Source of the DNA: Glaciecola sp. KUL10
GTDB taxonomy: Bacteria > Pseudomonadota > Gammaproteobacteria > Enterobacterales > Alteromonadaceae
Reading direction: 5' to 3'
NCBI RefSeq assembly: GCF_003203515.1
Contig: NZ_BGNG01000006.1
Location: 1-64,000, forward strand
Length of the DNA stretch: 64,000 nt
In this document: positions 19,787 through 29,006 of the stretch, one piece after another
Numbering within the stretch: position 1 is the stretch's first letter
How the letters are laid out: each line of letters starts with the position of its first letter
The notes under the pieces: model-generated
The model's database searches: none
Seen by the model: the letters and a program-made list of their open reading frames with translations, nothing else
What the model was told of the DNA's origin: nothing
Translations under genes and position numbers: made by a program

Positions 19787-21475
19787 TTAGAGGCTTCCCT
19801 CGAGTGCAATCTTCAGGATGTTCGCTTCTATAAAATAGAAGTCACCATAAATGATAGGCGTGTCCAGTTCGCTTCCTTTGCCCATGTCACCAGTTGCTTC
19901 TGCGAGTACAAAACCATACTCAAAACTGTTAGGTCGGCCGTTTTTAGTCCTATCTGTTCGGTAGTTCGCAGTAAGCTCGGCCATAATACTGTCTGCTAGT
20001 TCAGCAAATTTCTGTTTATCTGTCATATTGTCAGTAAACAGTGCATAGCGATAAAGTGCTGCGGCATAGATGGCTGCGGCAGAAGTGTCACGCGGTATTT
20101 TTGTATGAGATTCTGGGTAGGGTTGAGTTCCACAAGGTAACAATTTATCTCCCTGCAGTATTACTTCACCATGTCGACCGACCTTACCTTCAAGCCGTGC
20201 CAATGATTCTTGAGACATCATAGATGCATTGAGAGTCATCGGGCGATATCCATGATAAGGCTTTAAATTCTGCTCAATATCTTTGTCACACAGTGCGAGA
20301 ATACCTGAGAAAACTGCAGTATCGGTAGAAACATTCTCAGCATAATCGGTAGCGTTATCACGAGCCGCAAAAAAATCCCAGTAGGGTACTAAGCTATCTT
20401 CAAGTAAGTGTTCAATACTACCAAATAGTTTGTGAACATGTGCCTCAAAATCTGGGTAGTCCGCCAAGTCGATATTTGCATTTTTCATTGCTTCAACTAC
20501 GGTCACGAAACCGTATAGCGACCAACCTTGCCCTCTCGCCCACGCGGAAATGTTGCCAACACCCTGCCAATTGCCGGGTTTAAATTCACCGTAATCGAAC
20601 ACATGGTAAGACAAAGGGAATTGCTGTGCCGTATCATTTTCATCATAAAAGTAATGATTCAAAGCTGTGTTTTTCGCATGATTGAACGCGATTTCGTGGT
20701 AACGCTCACTGTCGCTATCAAACAGATACTCTAAGTTCATCATATTGTCTACGATAACAGGGTAGGTCCATGGATTCGAGAGTGTATACCGATTAGCAAC
20801 CGCTTCCCCATTTTCTATCGTGGTAATTCGCATGCGTGGTATCCAATCCCATGAGCGAATGACACCTTGTTCATCACCATATCGGTTAGCAAGAGTTGCA
20901 CGCCCTGTTTCTAATGCCTGCTGGTATCTAACGCGAAGCTCATCGCTTAAAGCATCATAAGACAGTGCTTCGCCAAAAGAATCATATAGAATGAAACCTA
21001 AATCATGAGTTGTCCCGCGCGTTGCTTCTGAGTAAAGTGTCGCTTGGTAGTATTGCGCCGTTTGATAAAGCTTTGCTTCTTCTTCTGCGGAGAAGTTTAT
21101 TTGTGATTTCGCAGACAATAACTTCCAAAGCGCGCCAGGGAAGAAGCCATTCGTCCATTTTTTAGGCTGCTCCATAAATATGCCGTCATGTTCCTGTGAA
21201 CGAGGCACACAAATCATCTCAGTAGCATCAGCACACGAAGAGCTTTGTGTTAGGTTTTCACCTTTTTCAACATGACTGATCATTTTCAAATACTGTTGCT
21301 TTGCAAACGCTAGGTTCTCTGTTGCTTGTGACGTACTAAAAACTGCTGATGCAACCATCGCAGACTCATCGGAAGAAATAGTACGAGCTTTACCAATGTC
21401 GTCGTTTTGTTTGTTACACCCTGACACCACAAGCAAGCCTGCAATGATACTACTCAAATAGCGTTTTTTAATCAT
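19787..21475 (-). CDS. GH88 unsaturated glucuronyl hydrolase, lipoprotein
   Basis: GH88 enzymes remove the 4,5-unsaturated uronic acid that polysaccharide lyases leave on oligosaccharides. Family motifs: WTNGFFPGALW, THDLGFILY (Asp ~158, a candidate catalytic residue), VDNMMNLEYLF (Asp ~243), SAWARGQGWSLYGF and RDTSAAAIYAAALY. The start is set at the ATG at 21475, giving about 562 residues with a lipobox VVSGC; a TTG at 21502 would add nine residues. At this length it is larger than classical Bacillus UGL (~380), with extra sequence near residues 50-95 and 370-430. It is probably transcribed with the lactonase downstream and controlled by the dyad at 21651-21689. Confidence 0.85.
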   Translation of the reverse strand: MIKKRYLSSIIAGLLVVSGCNKQNDDIGKARTISSDESAMVASAVFSTSQATENLAFAKQQYLKMISHVEKGENLTQSSSCADATEMICVPRSQEHDGIFMEQPKKWTNGFFPGALWKLLSAKSQINFSAEEEAKLYQTAQYYQATLYSEATRGTTHDLGFILYDSFGEALSYDALSDELRVRYQQALETGRATLANRYGDEQGVIRSWDWIPRMRITTIENGEAVANRYTLSNPWTYPVIVDNMMNLEYLFDSDSERYHEIAFNHAKNTALNHYFYDENDTAQQFPLSYHVFDYGEFKPGNWQGVGNISAWARGQGWSLYGFVTVVEAMKNANIDLADYPDFEAHVHKLFGSIEHLLEDSLVPYWDFFAARDNATDYAENVSTDTAVFSGILALCDKDIEQNLKPYHGYRPMTLNASMMSQESLARLEGKVGRHGEVILQGDKLLPCGTQPYPESHTKIPRDTSAAAIYAAALYRYALFTDNMTDKQKFAELADSIMAELTANYRTDRTKNGRPNSFEYGFVLAEATGDMGKGSELDTPIIYGDFYFIEANILKIALEGSL

Positions 21476-21650
21476 TTTGCGTCCCAGTATCTTTAAATTC
21501 AAACCTTGCTACTAACAAGGTTTCACAATCCATCATAGTAAAGAGGCAGATGGCCTTACCAATTTATTATGTCTGTGAATTACTATTTGTCAACGATATT
21601 GAGAACAATTATCTGAAAATACCCCTCTCCATTTATGATATATTGCAAAC

Positions 21651-21689
21651 GTTGGTTGTAACCAGTCGCCAAACTTACTTACAACCAAC
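21651..21689. promoter_or_regulatory. Perfect 11-base inverted repeat upstream of GH88
   Basis: GTTGGTTGTAA (21651-21661) is repeated in inverted form as TTACAACCAAC (21679-21689) with 17 bases between. The left arm runs into TGGTTGTAACCA, itself nearly palindromic. It lies 176-214 bases upstream of the GH88 start and after the stop of no other plus-strand gene, so an operator for the uronate operon is plausible; a GntR/LacI-type regulator is only a guess. Confidence 0.5.
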
Positions 21690-21726
21690 ACGAGGCGTGC
21701 ACCGAGGTAATACTTCGGTGTATGCT

Positions 21727-22962
21727 TTACTTAATTATCGGATCTTGATTGACGTCAATTACCTCTAGACCAGCAGCATATGTTTTTTGTGCAATCTCTG
21801 GCGCTTCAAGTTCAAAATTGAGCATCACTTCTACATCTTCTACTTTTCTAGATCCTTGCTGATATTTCCACTGAGAGACCGCTTCTTTTGCGCTCGTTTC
21901 AAAGGTCCATCTAGGTTCAGCTTTAACTATCTTGACATCACTTACTGAACCGTCGGTTTCGATATCGAAGCTTAAGTGAACCCAACCATTCACATTATCC
22001 TTAGCTGCTTGCTCGGGATAAATTGGGTCGACTCGATAGATTGGCGCACCAAGCTTTTCTCCTGTTTTTGCTTGGTCTTTTGCCAATGCAAAATGACTTG
22101 CACCCAAAAACGCTGAGCCAAGCAATAGTGCAATAAGAGCAGGATAAGTTCGTTGAGGCTTGTGTGTGACAAGGCTCGAAATTCGATTTTTAATATTCAT
22201 TTTTTCACCATAATAAAGTTGTGTAAAAGAAGTTGTATCAGCAGTGCTTGATACATTGATCATGGCAAGTGCGTATTGTTGGCGGCTTGCCATTGATTTT
22301 TTGGCAAGCACTTTTGCATCACAAGACAACTCTTGTTGTTGACGGAAGTGTTTATATGCAAACCAAAAAATAGGGTTGAACCAAAAGCACGCTAAAACGA
22401 TTAGGGCTAGCAAATTCCAAAAGGTATCACCTTGTCGCCAGTGGCTCAGTTCGTGTGCAATGATTAGGTCTTGTTGTTTTTTGTCAAAGCGTTCACAAAA
22501 GTTATTAGGCACAACTATTTGCGGTCGAAAAACTCCCAAAATCTGAGGACCAATGTTATCCATAGCTGAAAAAATCGGTATATCTGACTTTAAATGATTA
22601 AGGGGCTGTCTCTTTAGCGTTGATATGTGTCGATAGTGGCAGAGTAAAATCATTGCCATCAATCCGATTGCAACCGTCAACCACACGCCTACAATCATCA
22701 CTTGTTGGTTTAGGTTGATAGAATAAGAGAGTTGCTGAATAGCATCGTTGGCGAGGATCAGATAACTAGTCTGTAGTGCCTGTTGCTCAATAGGATTGAA
22801 CACTTGGAGCAAACCTAACATAAGACTGAAAGGTATCATGAGCCAAAGCTTATAAGTGTTTTGCGCACCTAGCCTTTGATTAAGCAGACGATGACTTAAC
22901 ATTAGCACGCTAATGAAAACTGATAACAGTAAAGTTTGGATTAAAAGCCACTCAATCATCAT
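21727..22962 (-). CDS. BlaR1/MecR1-like M56 membrane metallopeptidase with TonB C-terminal domain
   Basis: The first ~110 residues hold three hydrophobic segments. The M56 zinc site is at IIAHELSHWRQGD (Glu ~171), followed by a membrane segment and the third-ligand region QQELSCDAKVLA. After a further hydrophobic segment near residue 290 comes a TonB C-terminal-type domain (YRVDPIYPEQAAKDNVNGWV ... VSQWKYQ). In classical BlaR1 the outside sensor is a penicillin-binding domain; here it is replaced by the TonB-like domain, so the signal is unknown. The start overlaps the end of the BlaI-type gene by 11 bases, the usual coupling of this sensor/repressor pair. Confidence 0.85.
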   Translation of the reverse strand: MMIEWLLIQTLLLSVFISVLMLSHRLLNQRLGAQNTYKLWLMIPFSLMLGLLQVFNPIEQQALQTSYLILANDAIQQLSYSINLNQQVMIVGVWLTVAIGLMAMILLCHYRHISTLKRQPLNHLKSDIPIFSAMDNIGPQILGVFRPQIVVPNNFCERFDKKQQDLIIAHELSHWRQGDTFWNLLALIVLACFWFNPIFWFAYKHFRQQQELSCDAKVLAKKSMASRQQYALAMINVSSTADTTSFTQLYYGEKMNIKNRISSLVTHKPQRTYPALIALLLGSAFLGASHFALAKDQAKTGEKLGAPIYRVDPIYPEQAAKDNVNGWVHLSFDIETDGSVSDVKIVKAEPRWTFETSAKEAVSQWKYQQGSRKVEDVEVMLNFELEAPEIAQKTYAAGLEVIDVNQDPIIK

Positions 22963-23323
22963 TTTTCTCCCAACTTTGAATCAGCGTTTTTAGCGCCTCA
23001 ACATCATCTTTATCCAATGTGTTTTCTTGAGCAAAAGAAGCTACCAGGCTAGAGACTTTTCCTTGGAATATATTACTGACAAAGTCTTTTGATTCACTTT
23101 TTTGATAATCAGTTTTTGATATGTTTGAAAAATATAAGTACTGACGACCATTGCGTTCATATGATAATACCTGCTTTTTCAACAATCGGTTAAGCAGTGT
23201 TTTGACTGTTTTTTCATGCCAGTCTTCGTCTTGGTTGAGGTAGCTAATGACCTCATCTGAGGAGCAAGGCTCGCATGCCCATATCGCTTGCATGACTGAT
23301 AGTTCTGTTTTGCTTATTTTCAT
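22952..23323 (-). CDS. BlaI/MecI-family winged-helix repressor
   Basis: 123 residues, the normal size. The winged-helix part begins KISKTELSVMQAIWACEPCS and continues VKTLLNRLLKKQVLSYERNGRQYLY, matching BlaI/MecI; the C-terminal ~40 residues form the dimerisation helices. It is the first gene of a two-gene unit with the M56 peptidase. Two ATTACA-N2-TGTAAT dyads lie just upstream (23336-23349 and 23359-23372), so autorepression relieved by cleavage is likely by analogy with BlaI. There is no beta-lactamase gene nearby. Confidence 0.9.
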   Translation of the reverse strand: MKISKTELSVMQAIWACEPCSSDEVISYLNQDEDWHEKTVKTLLNRLLKKQVLSYERNGRQYLYFSNISKTDYQKSESKDFVSNIFQGKVSSLVASFAQENTLDKDDVEALKTLIQSWEKNDD

Positions 23324-23335
23324 TTTAATACTTGG

Positions 23336-23372
23336 ATTACATATGTAATACTTTATAGATTACACTTGTAAT
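23336..23372 (-). promoter_or_regulatory. Paired BlaI-type operators
   Basis: ATTACATATGTAAT at 23336-23349 is a perfect 14-base palindrome; ATTACACTTGTAAT at 23359-23372 matches it except at the centre. Their centres are 23 bases apart, about two helical turns. The TACA/TGTA half-sites agree with the known BlaI/MecI recognition pattern, and the sites begin 13 bases upstream of the repressor start. Confidence 0.8.
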
Positions 23373-23440
23373 TCAATAATGCAAGTTAAAAGTTAGGTGA
23401 TAATGTTGCAGCGGTTTAGAAAGTGCCTCAAGACGTGTGA

Positions 23441-23474
23441 CCTCCTGCCATCTAAGCAATGATATGACAGGAGG
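23441..23474. other. Hairpin between sulfatase stop and BlaI promoter
   Basis: CCTCCTG (23441-23447) pairs with CAGGAGG (23468-23474), and three more pairs form inside after one mismatch. No T-run follows on either strand, so a factor-independent terminator is not supported; it may be an RNA-stabilising stem at the end of the sulfatase transcript. Confidence 0.35.
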
Positions 23475-23525
23475 TTCTGCAAGATAGTAGGAGGACATAT
23501 GCTTTGCAGCGATGTCACTTGTATT

Positions 23526-25700
23526 TTACTGCCCGGTTGGTAAGTACCGATCAACCCTCTCAAGGAAAGGCAAAGGCGCTTCAATTAGCGTTTCTTCTCT
23601 TGGCATTTCGGCTGACCATTGCCAATACAAAGCTCGGAGTTCATCTGCTTTTCCTGGATTTTCACTTATTAGGTTGACACTTTCTGGTTCTGATTTAGTC
23701 ATATCAAACAGATATTCTCTTTCTAAACCTATCTGCATGTACTTCCAGTCGCCTTGACGCACTGCTCGTTGGAAATAGAACCGCCAAAAAAGGGCTCTAT
23801 CGTCAAAATCAGCACTATTGTTGTCAGTCACCAGTGGTAACAAATCAACACCATCTAGGTCTTGTAACTCTTCAACTTCAGCTACTTTTAGCGCTGTATA
23901 AGCAGCATCTAACGAAGAAACAGGGGTATCGATGACTTGGTTAGACTCAACCATGTTTGGCCATTGAACAATAAATGGAACTCTTAGTGCACCTTCGGTT
24001 AACATGCCTTTTTCACCCGTGAAAGGTGTATTAAGCGAACCGTTCCACGCCTCATTCCTATTTGCTATCGGGGCATCCGTCATATCATCTCCTAGCGGAG
24101 CACCATTGTCGCTGATAAACATGATAAGCGTGTTGTCTAGTATGTTATAGGTTTTCAATTGGTCTATTATTTTACCCACTCCATCATCTAGTGCAGACAT
24201 CATTGCTAAAGCATAACGTCGCCTTTCTGGCATGTCTTCTGGAAAGCGATCGAGATACTCTTGAGGTGCCTCTAGCGGAACATGCGGAGCATAATGAGCG
24301 ACATATGCGAAAAAGGGCCTCTGCCAATTTTTATCAATAAATGACATCGTGGCCTCAGTGGTTAAGTCGACTCGAAAGGTATTATTACTGTATCTTTCTA
24401 CTTCCGTTTTTCGACCTAAGAGATCGACATTGCGCCAATATGAACCAGTGTAACCAACAAACATATCGTCAAAGCCACGCTCATGGGGAAAGTAGGAGAG
24501 TTGCACATCCAGTGGTACCTTACCTGCTACAAAAGGTTGTATTTCTGGGTAGTTCTCTTGGCCCCATTCTTTAGAAGTGTTCATTATCTCAAGATGCCAC
24601 TTTCCAAAGGCCCCCGTATTATAACCTGCTGCTTTAAACCTTTCGGCAATGGTTTGCTGTTCAATACTCATTGGAATATGACTGTTTTCATCTAGTTTGA
24701 AGCGCTGTTGATATCGTCCCGCCAACAAGCCTGCTCTTGAAGGGGAGCATTGAGGTGCGGTGATATAACCGTTTGTAAACTGAACACCATTTTGGGCTAG
24801 GCTATCAATATTAGGCGTCTTAACATCGTCTAATACATTTTGTATGCCTAAATCTGCGAAACCTTGGTCATCGGTAAAAAAGATTAAAATATTGGGTTTG
24901 CTTGCAGGTGCACTGCGCGCTGCCGTTGCGGGGATGTTTATTTTTCCAGAGTTAAATAGAAACTGTCGACTAGAGCCAAATGAATCTTCGGCCAATACAT
25001 GAACGGGTCGCCCAGCGAATTCGTCAACAACACTTTGTTCAATGGGTATTCGAAATCTATGTTTGGTGCTCGAAGTATCACAAGCTTGACTAACGGATGG
25101 CTCAGATGTGGTGCTAGTTTCATGATTGAAGCTTAGCAGCTTGACTTCACCACTACTGTTTTGTGTAAACGCCGTCAAGCGCACCGGAACTTCAATTTCC
25201 GGTTGGCATGCCCAACCCATCAAAAAATACTTTGAGTTTGCCTGTCCAATACCATCAACAATACCTTTGACTGATGTCTCTGGAAGAACTGGATATACTG
25301 GGTTAGTACCATTGGTTAATACGCGCTGCTTGCTGCCGATAAATGCGCGAGCAACGATAGGCTTGCCGGAATGTAGGTATATCGTTTCTGGTGAAATATC
25401 AAACTTAAACCTATGATAGCCTTCAGAACCGCAAGCATCTCTTACCGCTTGTTCATTATCTCTGTTTGCTTTAATTGTCTGGATCAGGTTGTTTGGGCTT
25501 AAGTCATTTCCTGCATACAAACTGACCTCTATAGACTCAGAATTCCCAATTTGGCATGCCCATCCAGCCACAGAGAAATTATTTATATCACCACGGGGAG
25601 TTTGAAGAAACCCTCGTACTTCTTGCGAATAAGCATCAAAAGATATGGTGATACTGATGAGAAATAAAGTGACAAATATAGATTTGAGTCGAGCTACCAT
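23526..25700 (-). CDS. Exported S1-family sulfatase with two N-terminal GWACQ-type domains
   Basis: Formylglycine-dependent sulfatases remove sulfate esters from algal sugars. The maturation motif is CSPSR (Cys ~318, in APQCSPSRAGLLAGRY), metal-binding residues are in FFTDDQGFADLG at the start of the catalytic domain (~268), and GKWHLE and ISDNGAP are the usual later motifs. A signal peptide ends near AYSQ. Residues ~28-255 are not part of a normal sulfatase: two related domains, each with a GWACQ motif and a second cysteine ~45 residues later (DACGSEGYHRF and QACDTSSTKHRF), suggest a duplicated substrate-binding or adhesion module. S1 subfamily cannot be assigned by eye. It stands alone between the BlaI pair and the M2 peptidase. 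Confidence 0.85.
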   Translation of the reverse strand: MVARLKSIFVTLFLISITISFDAYSQEVRGFLQTPRGDINNFSVAGWACQIGNSESIEVSLYAGNDLSPNNLIQTIKANRDNEQAVRDACGSEGYHRFKFDISPETIYLHSGKPIVARAFIGSKQRVLTNGTNPVYPVLPETSVKGIVDGIGQANSKYFLMGWACQPEIEVPVRLTAFTQNSSGEVKLLSFNHETSTTSEPSVSQACDTSSTKHRFRIPIEQSVVDEFAGRPVHVLAEDSFGSSRQFLFNSGKINIPATAARSAPASKPNILIFFTDDQGFADLGIQNVLDDVKTPNIDSLAQNGVQFTNGYITAPQCSPSRAGLLAGRYQQRFKLDENSHIPMSIEQQTIAERFKAAGYNTGAFGKWHLEIMNTSKEWGQENYPEIQPFVAGKVPLDVQLSYFPHERGFDDMFVGYTGSYWRNVDLLGRKTEVERYSNNTFRVDLTTEATMSFIDKNWQRPFFAYVAHYAPHVPLEAPQEYLDRFPEDMPERRRYALAMMSALDDGVGKIIDQLKTYNILDNTLIMFISDNGAPLGDDMTDAPIANRNEAWNGSLNTPFTGEKGMLTEGALRVPFIVQWPNMVESNQVIDTPVSSLDAAYTALKVAEVEELQDLDGVDLLPLVTDNNSADFDDRALFWRFYFQRAVRQGDWKYMQIGLEREYLFDMTKSEPESVNLISENPGKADELRALYWQWSAEMPREETLIEAPLPFLERVDRYLPTGQ

Positions 25701-25853
25701 GCGTCAATAAATCCTAGAGTAAGTTATATAGTACGCGTAGCATTATTTCAGAATCAAATCGAAATGCATAGCCTGAATGCCTAAGTATTAATACTCTATG
25801 TTTTGTCAATTTGTGGAAGGAGTTTACAAGGGGAGAAGGTAGTGAAAAAAGTA

Positions 25854-25886
25854 AAAGAAACAATGGCTTTAAAGCCATCGTTTCTT
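25854..25886 (-). terminator. Terminator after the M2 peptidase
   Basis: Outer stem of about seven pairs, one mismatch, and an inner stem around ATGGCTT/AAGCCAT with a TTAA loop. On the minus strand it is followed by T-rich sequence (TTTTAC then TTTTTT). It sits 23 bases after the M2 peptidase stop. Confidence 0.7.
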
Positions 25887-25908
25887 ACAGATTACAGTTT
25901 TAATTTCT

Positions 25909-27729
25909 TTACCATCCACACTGGCGATCAGCATTCTGCTCATCTAACCAAGCTTTTAATGGCGCAAAATAAGCGGCGATTGCAGAGCCATCCATGTCAG
26001 GACTACCCGTCATCTTTTCTAGTGCTTCTTGCCAAGTGCGGCTTTTGCCCATTTCAAGCATATCATTTAATGCTTTACCTGCTTCTTTGCTACCCACGAT
26101 TGAGCATCTATGCAGTGCTTCTTCGCTGCCTGCAATTTCACATAATGACTGGTGGAATTGGAACTGAAGCACGTGTGCTAAGAAATAGCGTGTGTAAGGT
26201 ACATTGGCTGGCACGTGATATTTTGCGCCCGGATCGAATGCGTCTGCTGGTCTATCGATAGGTGCCATTACACCTTGATATTTTTCGCGTAATTCCCACC
26301 ATAAATCATTGTACTTTTCAGGAGGGACATTGCCTTCGAGTACTTGCCAGCGCCATTGGTCAACTAACAAGCCAAATGGGATAAACGCGATTTTATCTAA
26401 TGCAACTTTAAGCAACATACCGATATCGTTTGACTCATCAGGGATTTCATCAATCAAACCGACCTGTTGAAGATAAGTAGGGGTAATCGATAGTGCAATC
26501 GTGTCGCCTATTGCTTCGTGGAAACCATCATTGGCTGATCCGCGATAAAGCATTGCTTGGTCTTTATATGCGCGTTGATAATAATTGTGACCCAGTTCGT
26601 GATGCACAACATTAAACTCTTCACCTGTGATTTGGATGCACATCTTGATGCGAAGATCTTCTTTGTCATCTAAGTTCCACGCAGAAGCATGACACTGCGC
26701 GTCACGTCCTTCTGGTTTTTGGAACATTGAACGCTCCCAAAACGTTTCAGGCAAGGGCTCAAAACCTAAAGAAGAGAAGAAATCTTCAGCTTTTTGTACC
26801 ATTTTGATTTCGTCATAACCTTGCTCAACTAGTGCTTTAGTGACGTCGGGTACATTCATCTCTTGCTCAGGTTTGACGATGTCATAGACATTGCCCCACG
26901 TTTGCGCCCACATATTGCCCAGCAAGTGGGCGGGAATAGGTTTGTCTAGCGGGACGATATCTTCGCCATAGTGTTCAGATAGTTCCGCTCTAACATGGCA
27001 TTGTAATGATTCGTAGAAAGGTTTGACATGACCCCATAAACGGTCCAATTCCTTTGGAAAGTCATCAGCAGGCATATCATAAGATGAGCGCCACAATTCT
27101 GATGTGTTTTTAAAACCCAGTTCTTGAGCACCCTCATTCGCTAAGCCAATTTGCTCTGCAAACAAACCGCGCATAGGCACCGAGACTTCTCTCCATCCCT
27201 TCCAGTATTCAAGTAGTAAATCGGCATCGCGGCTGGTCGACATTTGGCTGCTCATTTCAACCAATGACAAACAGTCATCTTCGCTGCGGCAGTATTTACC
27301 TGTGCCATACATAGCTGACATTTCAGAACTGATTTGAGCTAGCTTGGCTGACTTTTCGGGATCGGCTGGTGGTGCCATGACTAATGAGGTCTTGAGTAAC
27401 TCAAGTTGCCTGCGCGTGTCTGCATCCACTTCAACATCATTAAATTTGGCTGCTTCTACTGCATATTTTGCAACCAATGCAGAGATCTGCTCTCGAAAGT
27501 ATGTACTTACCTGTGCGTTGTCGTAGTTGATGTGAGTCGCGTATGCCCATGCTGCGTGAGCGGCAGGTTTGCTAAGCTTTCCGACTTCGCTTTCCATTTC
27601 TGCTAAAAAGTCTTTCGCATCTTGTGCGGTGTATGTTGGTTCGCCGACTTCTACATCGATGTCGGCGCTACATGCTGTGCAGCCTGCAACAATAGCAGCT
27701 GCTATTAGAGTGTGTTTGATCAATTTCAT
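25909..27729 (-). CDS. M2-family peptidyl-dipeptidase (ACE homologue), lipoprotein
   Basis: Zinc dicarboxypeptidase related to angiotensin-converting enzyme; removes dipeptides from peptide C-termini, here outside the cytoplasm. The zinc motif is HHELGHNYY (Glu ~378), followed by the third-ligand region NDGFHEAIGDTIALS, and FIPFGLLVDQWRW and PYTRYFLAHVLQFQFH further on, all strongly family-like. The N-terminus has a lipobox GCTAC, so it is probably a membrane-anchored lipoprotein. 606 residues is the normal single-domain length. AGGT precedes the ATG. The small protein gene upstream ends 14 bases before it, so they probably share a transcript. Confidence 0.92.
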   Translation of the reverse strand: MKLIKHTLIAAAIVAGCTACSADIDVEVGEPTYTAQDAKDFLAEMESEVGKLSKPAAHAAWAYATHINYDNAQVSTYFREQISALVAKYAVEAAKFNDVEVDADTRRQLELLKTSLVMAPPADPEKSAKLAQISSEMSAMYGTGKYCRSEDDCLSLVEMSSQMSTSRDADLLLEYWKGWREVSVPMRGLFAEQIGLANEGAQELGFKNTSELWRSSYDMPADDFPKELDRLWGHVKPFYESLQCHVRAELSEHYGEDIVPLDKPIPAHLLGNMWAQTWGNVYDIVKPEQEMNVPDVTKALVEQGYDEIKMVQKAEDFFSSLGFEPLPETFWERSMFQKPEGRDAQCHASAWNLDDKEDLRIKMCIQITGEEFNVVHHELGHNYYQRAYKDQAMLYRGSANDGFHEAIGDTIALSITPTYLQQVGLIDEIPDESNDIGMLLKVALDKIAFIPFGLLVDQWRWQVLEGNVPPEKYNDLWWELREKYQGVMAPIDRPADAFDPGAKYHVPANVPYTRYFLAHVLQFQFHQSLCEIAGSEEALHRCSIVGSKEAGKALNDMLEMGKSRTWQEALEKMTGSPDMDGSAIAAYFAPLKAWLDEQNADRQCGW

Positions 27730-27743
27730 TGAATTACCTGTCG

Positions 27744-28094
27744 TTATAATTTTATGGCACCGTTATCAGCTTTTACCGAGCCTGATTTATGATAGTCCAC
27801 TTGCAATACTACATCTTGATTATCCATTCGGATATCACATTTGTAGATGCTAAAATTAAGTTTACTGGTAAGTCGAATCAAAGTAACGCCATTATCATAA
27901 CTAATCGCATAATGAGATAATTCGGCTGTGTTTAACTGCCTGATAATATCGTTGCGTTCGTTTCCGGGTTTGAAATTTTGGCAAAGGTAATAAACTTCCT
28001 TATACGCCGCATCCCAATAAATAAATGCTGGAATAGCGATAGCAACTGCACTCACCGTGGCGATGATCTTTGTTTTTACCGAACGCTTTTTCAT
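27744..28094 (-). CDS. Small membrane-anchored protein of unknown function
   Basis: 116 residues. A basic N-terminus (MKKRSVKTK) and one hydrophobic segment (about residues 9-27) suggest a single-pass inner-membrane protein or uncleaved signal, with the rest in the periplasm. The exported part has two cysteines (YLCQNF, YKCDIR) that could form a disulfide. I recognise no family. It sits 14 bases upstream of the ACE-like peptidase on the same strand. Confidence 0.6.
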   Translation of the reverse strand: MKKRSVKTKIIATVSAVAIAIPAFIYWDAAYKEVYYLCQNFKPGNERNDIIRQLNTAELSHYAISYDNGVTLIRLTSKLNFSIYKCDIRMDNQDVVLQVDYHKSGSVKADNGAIKL

Positions 28095-28219
28095 TAAAGA
28101 ACTTTCCCGTTTCGAATTGGGTATAAAATTACCATTTAGGGTTTAACTGTATTGCTACGATATAAGTAGAGATGTGTTAATTCAATTTCGCATGGCGCGA
28201 TATTTGTAAAGAGATATGA

Positions 28220-28888
28220 ATGTACTTAAACATTAAAGCAATCAGTGTGAGTAAAAACCAATACAGATGGTTTGAGTTGCTCATGCTTTTTGGGTGCGTT
28301 CCACTCGTCTTATATCAATTTAGGCATACGCTTGAAGTTGCCCTGTTACCTCTGCTGTTCTTTGCATCTGTTCTGTGTATTTCGATATTACTTAAAGACC
28401 ATACCTTTAAACGCTTTCGCTTGTGGAATAAACAAGGTATTCGCACTTGGATTGGCTCTGTCTTTGCTTTGTTCTCAGGGCTTATCTTTGTCACTACCTT
28501 GTTTTTCTATCTGTATCAGCCTGATTATCTTTTTTACATGCCAGTGACAGAGACCTCGACATGGTTAATTATCCTTGTGGTTTATCCTTTATTTTCTGCG
28601 CTGCCGCAAGAAATCATATTCAGAACGTTTATGTTCCATCGCTACAAAACGATACTGCCCAATAAAGATCATAGAATATGGTTGAGTAGCCTTGCATTTG
28701 GTTATGCCCATATCGTTTACGACAATTGGTTAGCGGTTATATTATCGTGTATTGCTGGCTATGTGTTTTGCAAAACCTATGCACAGTCCCGCTCGACTAT
28801 ATTAGTTACCATAGAGCATAGTCTTTGGGGGCTGTGGATATTCACGCTTGGTCTGGGTGTTTATTTTGATTCTGCTTATATTCAGTAA
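28220..28888 (+). CDS. CPBP-family intramembrane protease
   Basis: 222 residues with about six to seven hydrophobic segments. The CPBP (Rce1/ABI-type) motifs are visible: QEIIFRTFMFHR (motif 1, normally EExxxR; here the first Glu is Gln), FGYAHIVYDNW (motif 2 with its His) and EHSLWGLW (motif 3). Because one of the paired glutamates is replaced, activity is uncertain, although variants with QE are not rare. The function of bacterial members is mostly unknown. It stands alone, divergent from the small membrane protein gene. Confidence 0.75.
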   Translation: MYLNIKAISVSKNQYRWFELLMLFGCVPLVLYQFRHTLEVALLPLLFFASVLCISILLKDHTFKRFRLWNKQGIRTWIGSVFALFSGLIFVTTLFFYLYQPDYLFYMPVTETSTWLIILVVYPLFSALPQEIIFRTFMFHRYKTILPNKDHRIWLSSLAFGYAHIVYDNWLAVILSCIAGYVFCKTYAQSRSTILVTIEHSLWGLWIFTLGLGVYFDSAYIQ

Positions 28889-29006
28889 ATTGCCTCGGAT
28901 TAGACTTATTTGAATTGAAAAATAGTAATGGTAAACGTTAGATATTTGTGAAACGCTAACCGTTCAAAAATACACAATTAAAATCCAAAATCATGAAGGG
29001 AAGCAC

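Noticed and set aside
21550-21768. 72-residue plus-strand open frame before the M56 gene end
   Set aside because: Runs through the inverted repeat and into the end of the M56 gene; no ribosome site or recognisable motif.
21727-23323. BlaI/M56 pair as an antibiotic-resistance locus
   Set aside because: The penicillin-binding sensor domain is missing and there is no beta-lactamase or PBP2a gene in the window.
25803-26261. 152-residue plus-strand open frame
   Set aside because: Lies antisense to the end of the M2 peptidase and across its terminator; composition is not protein-like.
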